DNA of 12,424 nucleotides from JAXHTY01 sp034189225 (lineage in GTDB: Bacteria > Desulfobacterota > Desulfobacteria > Desulfobacterales > Desulfosudaceae): contig JAXHVL010000150.1 in assembly GCA_034189225.1 (NCBI GenBank), positions 1-12,424 of the forward strand. Reading direction: 5' to 3'. The stretch's first letter is position 1. Each line of letters opens with the position of its first letter. The notes beneath the pieces are model-generated. The model had not been told where the DNA came from. It did not search any database and saw only the letters and a list, made by a program, of their open reading frames with translations. Shown here one piece after another: positions 12,307-12,424 of the stretch. Made by a program: the position numbers and the translations under genes.

Positions 12307-12424
12307 GTGCCCATCCATAAATTGCTATTTTGCCCGATTTCTGCGTCAGGCTCAAATTTTAATCCTCAAAATACTCAAAGTATTCCTCCGGTTAAAATTT
12401 TCGCCTTCCTTGAACTCGACCAAA
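12307..12424. repeat. Repeat resembling an insertion-sequence end, with an internal hairpin (runs off the window)
   Basis: Bases 12307-12322 (GTGCCCATCCATAAAT) match the reverse complement of 260-275 at 15 of 16 positions. To its right the arms AAATTTTAA (12354-12362) and TTAAAATTT (12392-12400) are perfectly complementary and enclose a smaller stem AATAC/GTATT (12370-12374, 12380-12384). The orientation is that of the opposite end of an element like the one at 1-275. Whether a transposase gene follows is beyond the window. It begins 24 bases before the start of the receiver-HisKA_3 kinase gene. Confidence 0.45.

Overview
The window looks like a chromosomal segment of a sulfate-reducer-like deltaproteobacterium (Desulfobacterota). 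This rests on protein flavour, on the rsmB / PASTA protein / rpe order, on the many two-component genes, and on the style of the intergenic repeats. It is inference from memory, not a database result. Every intact gene is on the minus strand. Only mobile-element remnants (a transposase tail and group II intron pieces) read on the plus strand.

Left third (1-3600), accessory region. From left to right: the 3' tail of an insertion sequence; the 3' end of one degraded group II intron; a HigB-HigA toxin-antitoxin pair; a long imperfect palindrome; a second, internally deleted group II intron whose last 85 bases repeat those of the first with one mismatch; a DUF3644 gene with a HEPN-like R-x4-H motif; and a structured palindrome at its 5' end that closely resembles an integron attC site. 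Read on the minus strand, this forms an array: attC-like site, DUF3644, reversed intron, palindrome, HigBA, reversed intron. That suggests an integron-like cassette array in which group II introns have inserted in the opposite orientation to the cassettes. No integrase gene is present in the window.

Middle (3602-7792), housekeeping block with tight spacing. On the minus strand the order is a NarL-type response regulator, rsmB (16S rRNA m5C methyltransferase), a membrane-anchored protein with three PASTA domains, rpe (ribulose-phosphate 3-epimerase) and aroQ (type II 3-dehydroquinase). Gaps run from a 1-base overlap to 49 bases, so co-transcription is likely.

Right third (7793-12424), signalling block. 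A 464-base gene-free stretch with small repeats separates the NarL-type regulator from three overlapping genes: a sensorless receiver-HisKA_3 kinase, a MASE3-PAS-PAS histidine kinase and an Rcp1-like single-domain response regulator. A plausible circuit is that the membrane kinase signals to the Rcp1-like regulator and perhaps to the receiver of the HisKA_3 kinase, which in turn phosphorylates the NarL-type regulator. A repeat resembling the insertion-sequence end on the left begins 24 bases upstream of the first signalling gene.
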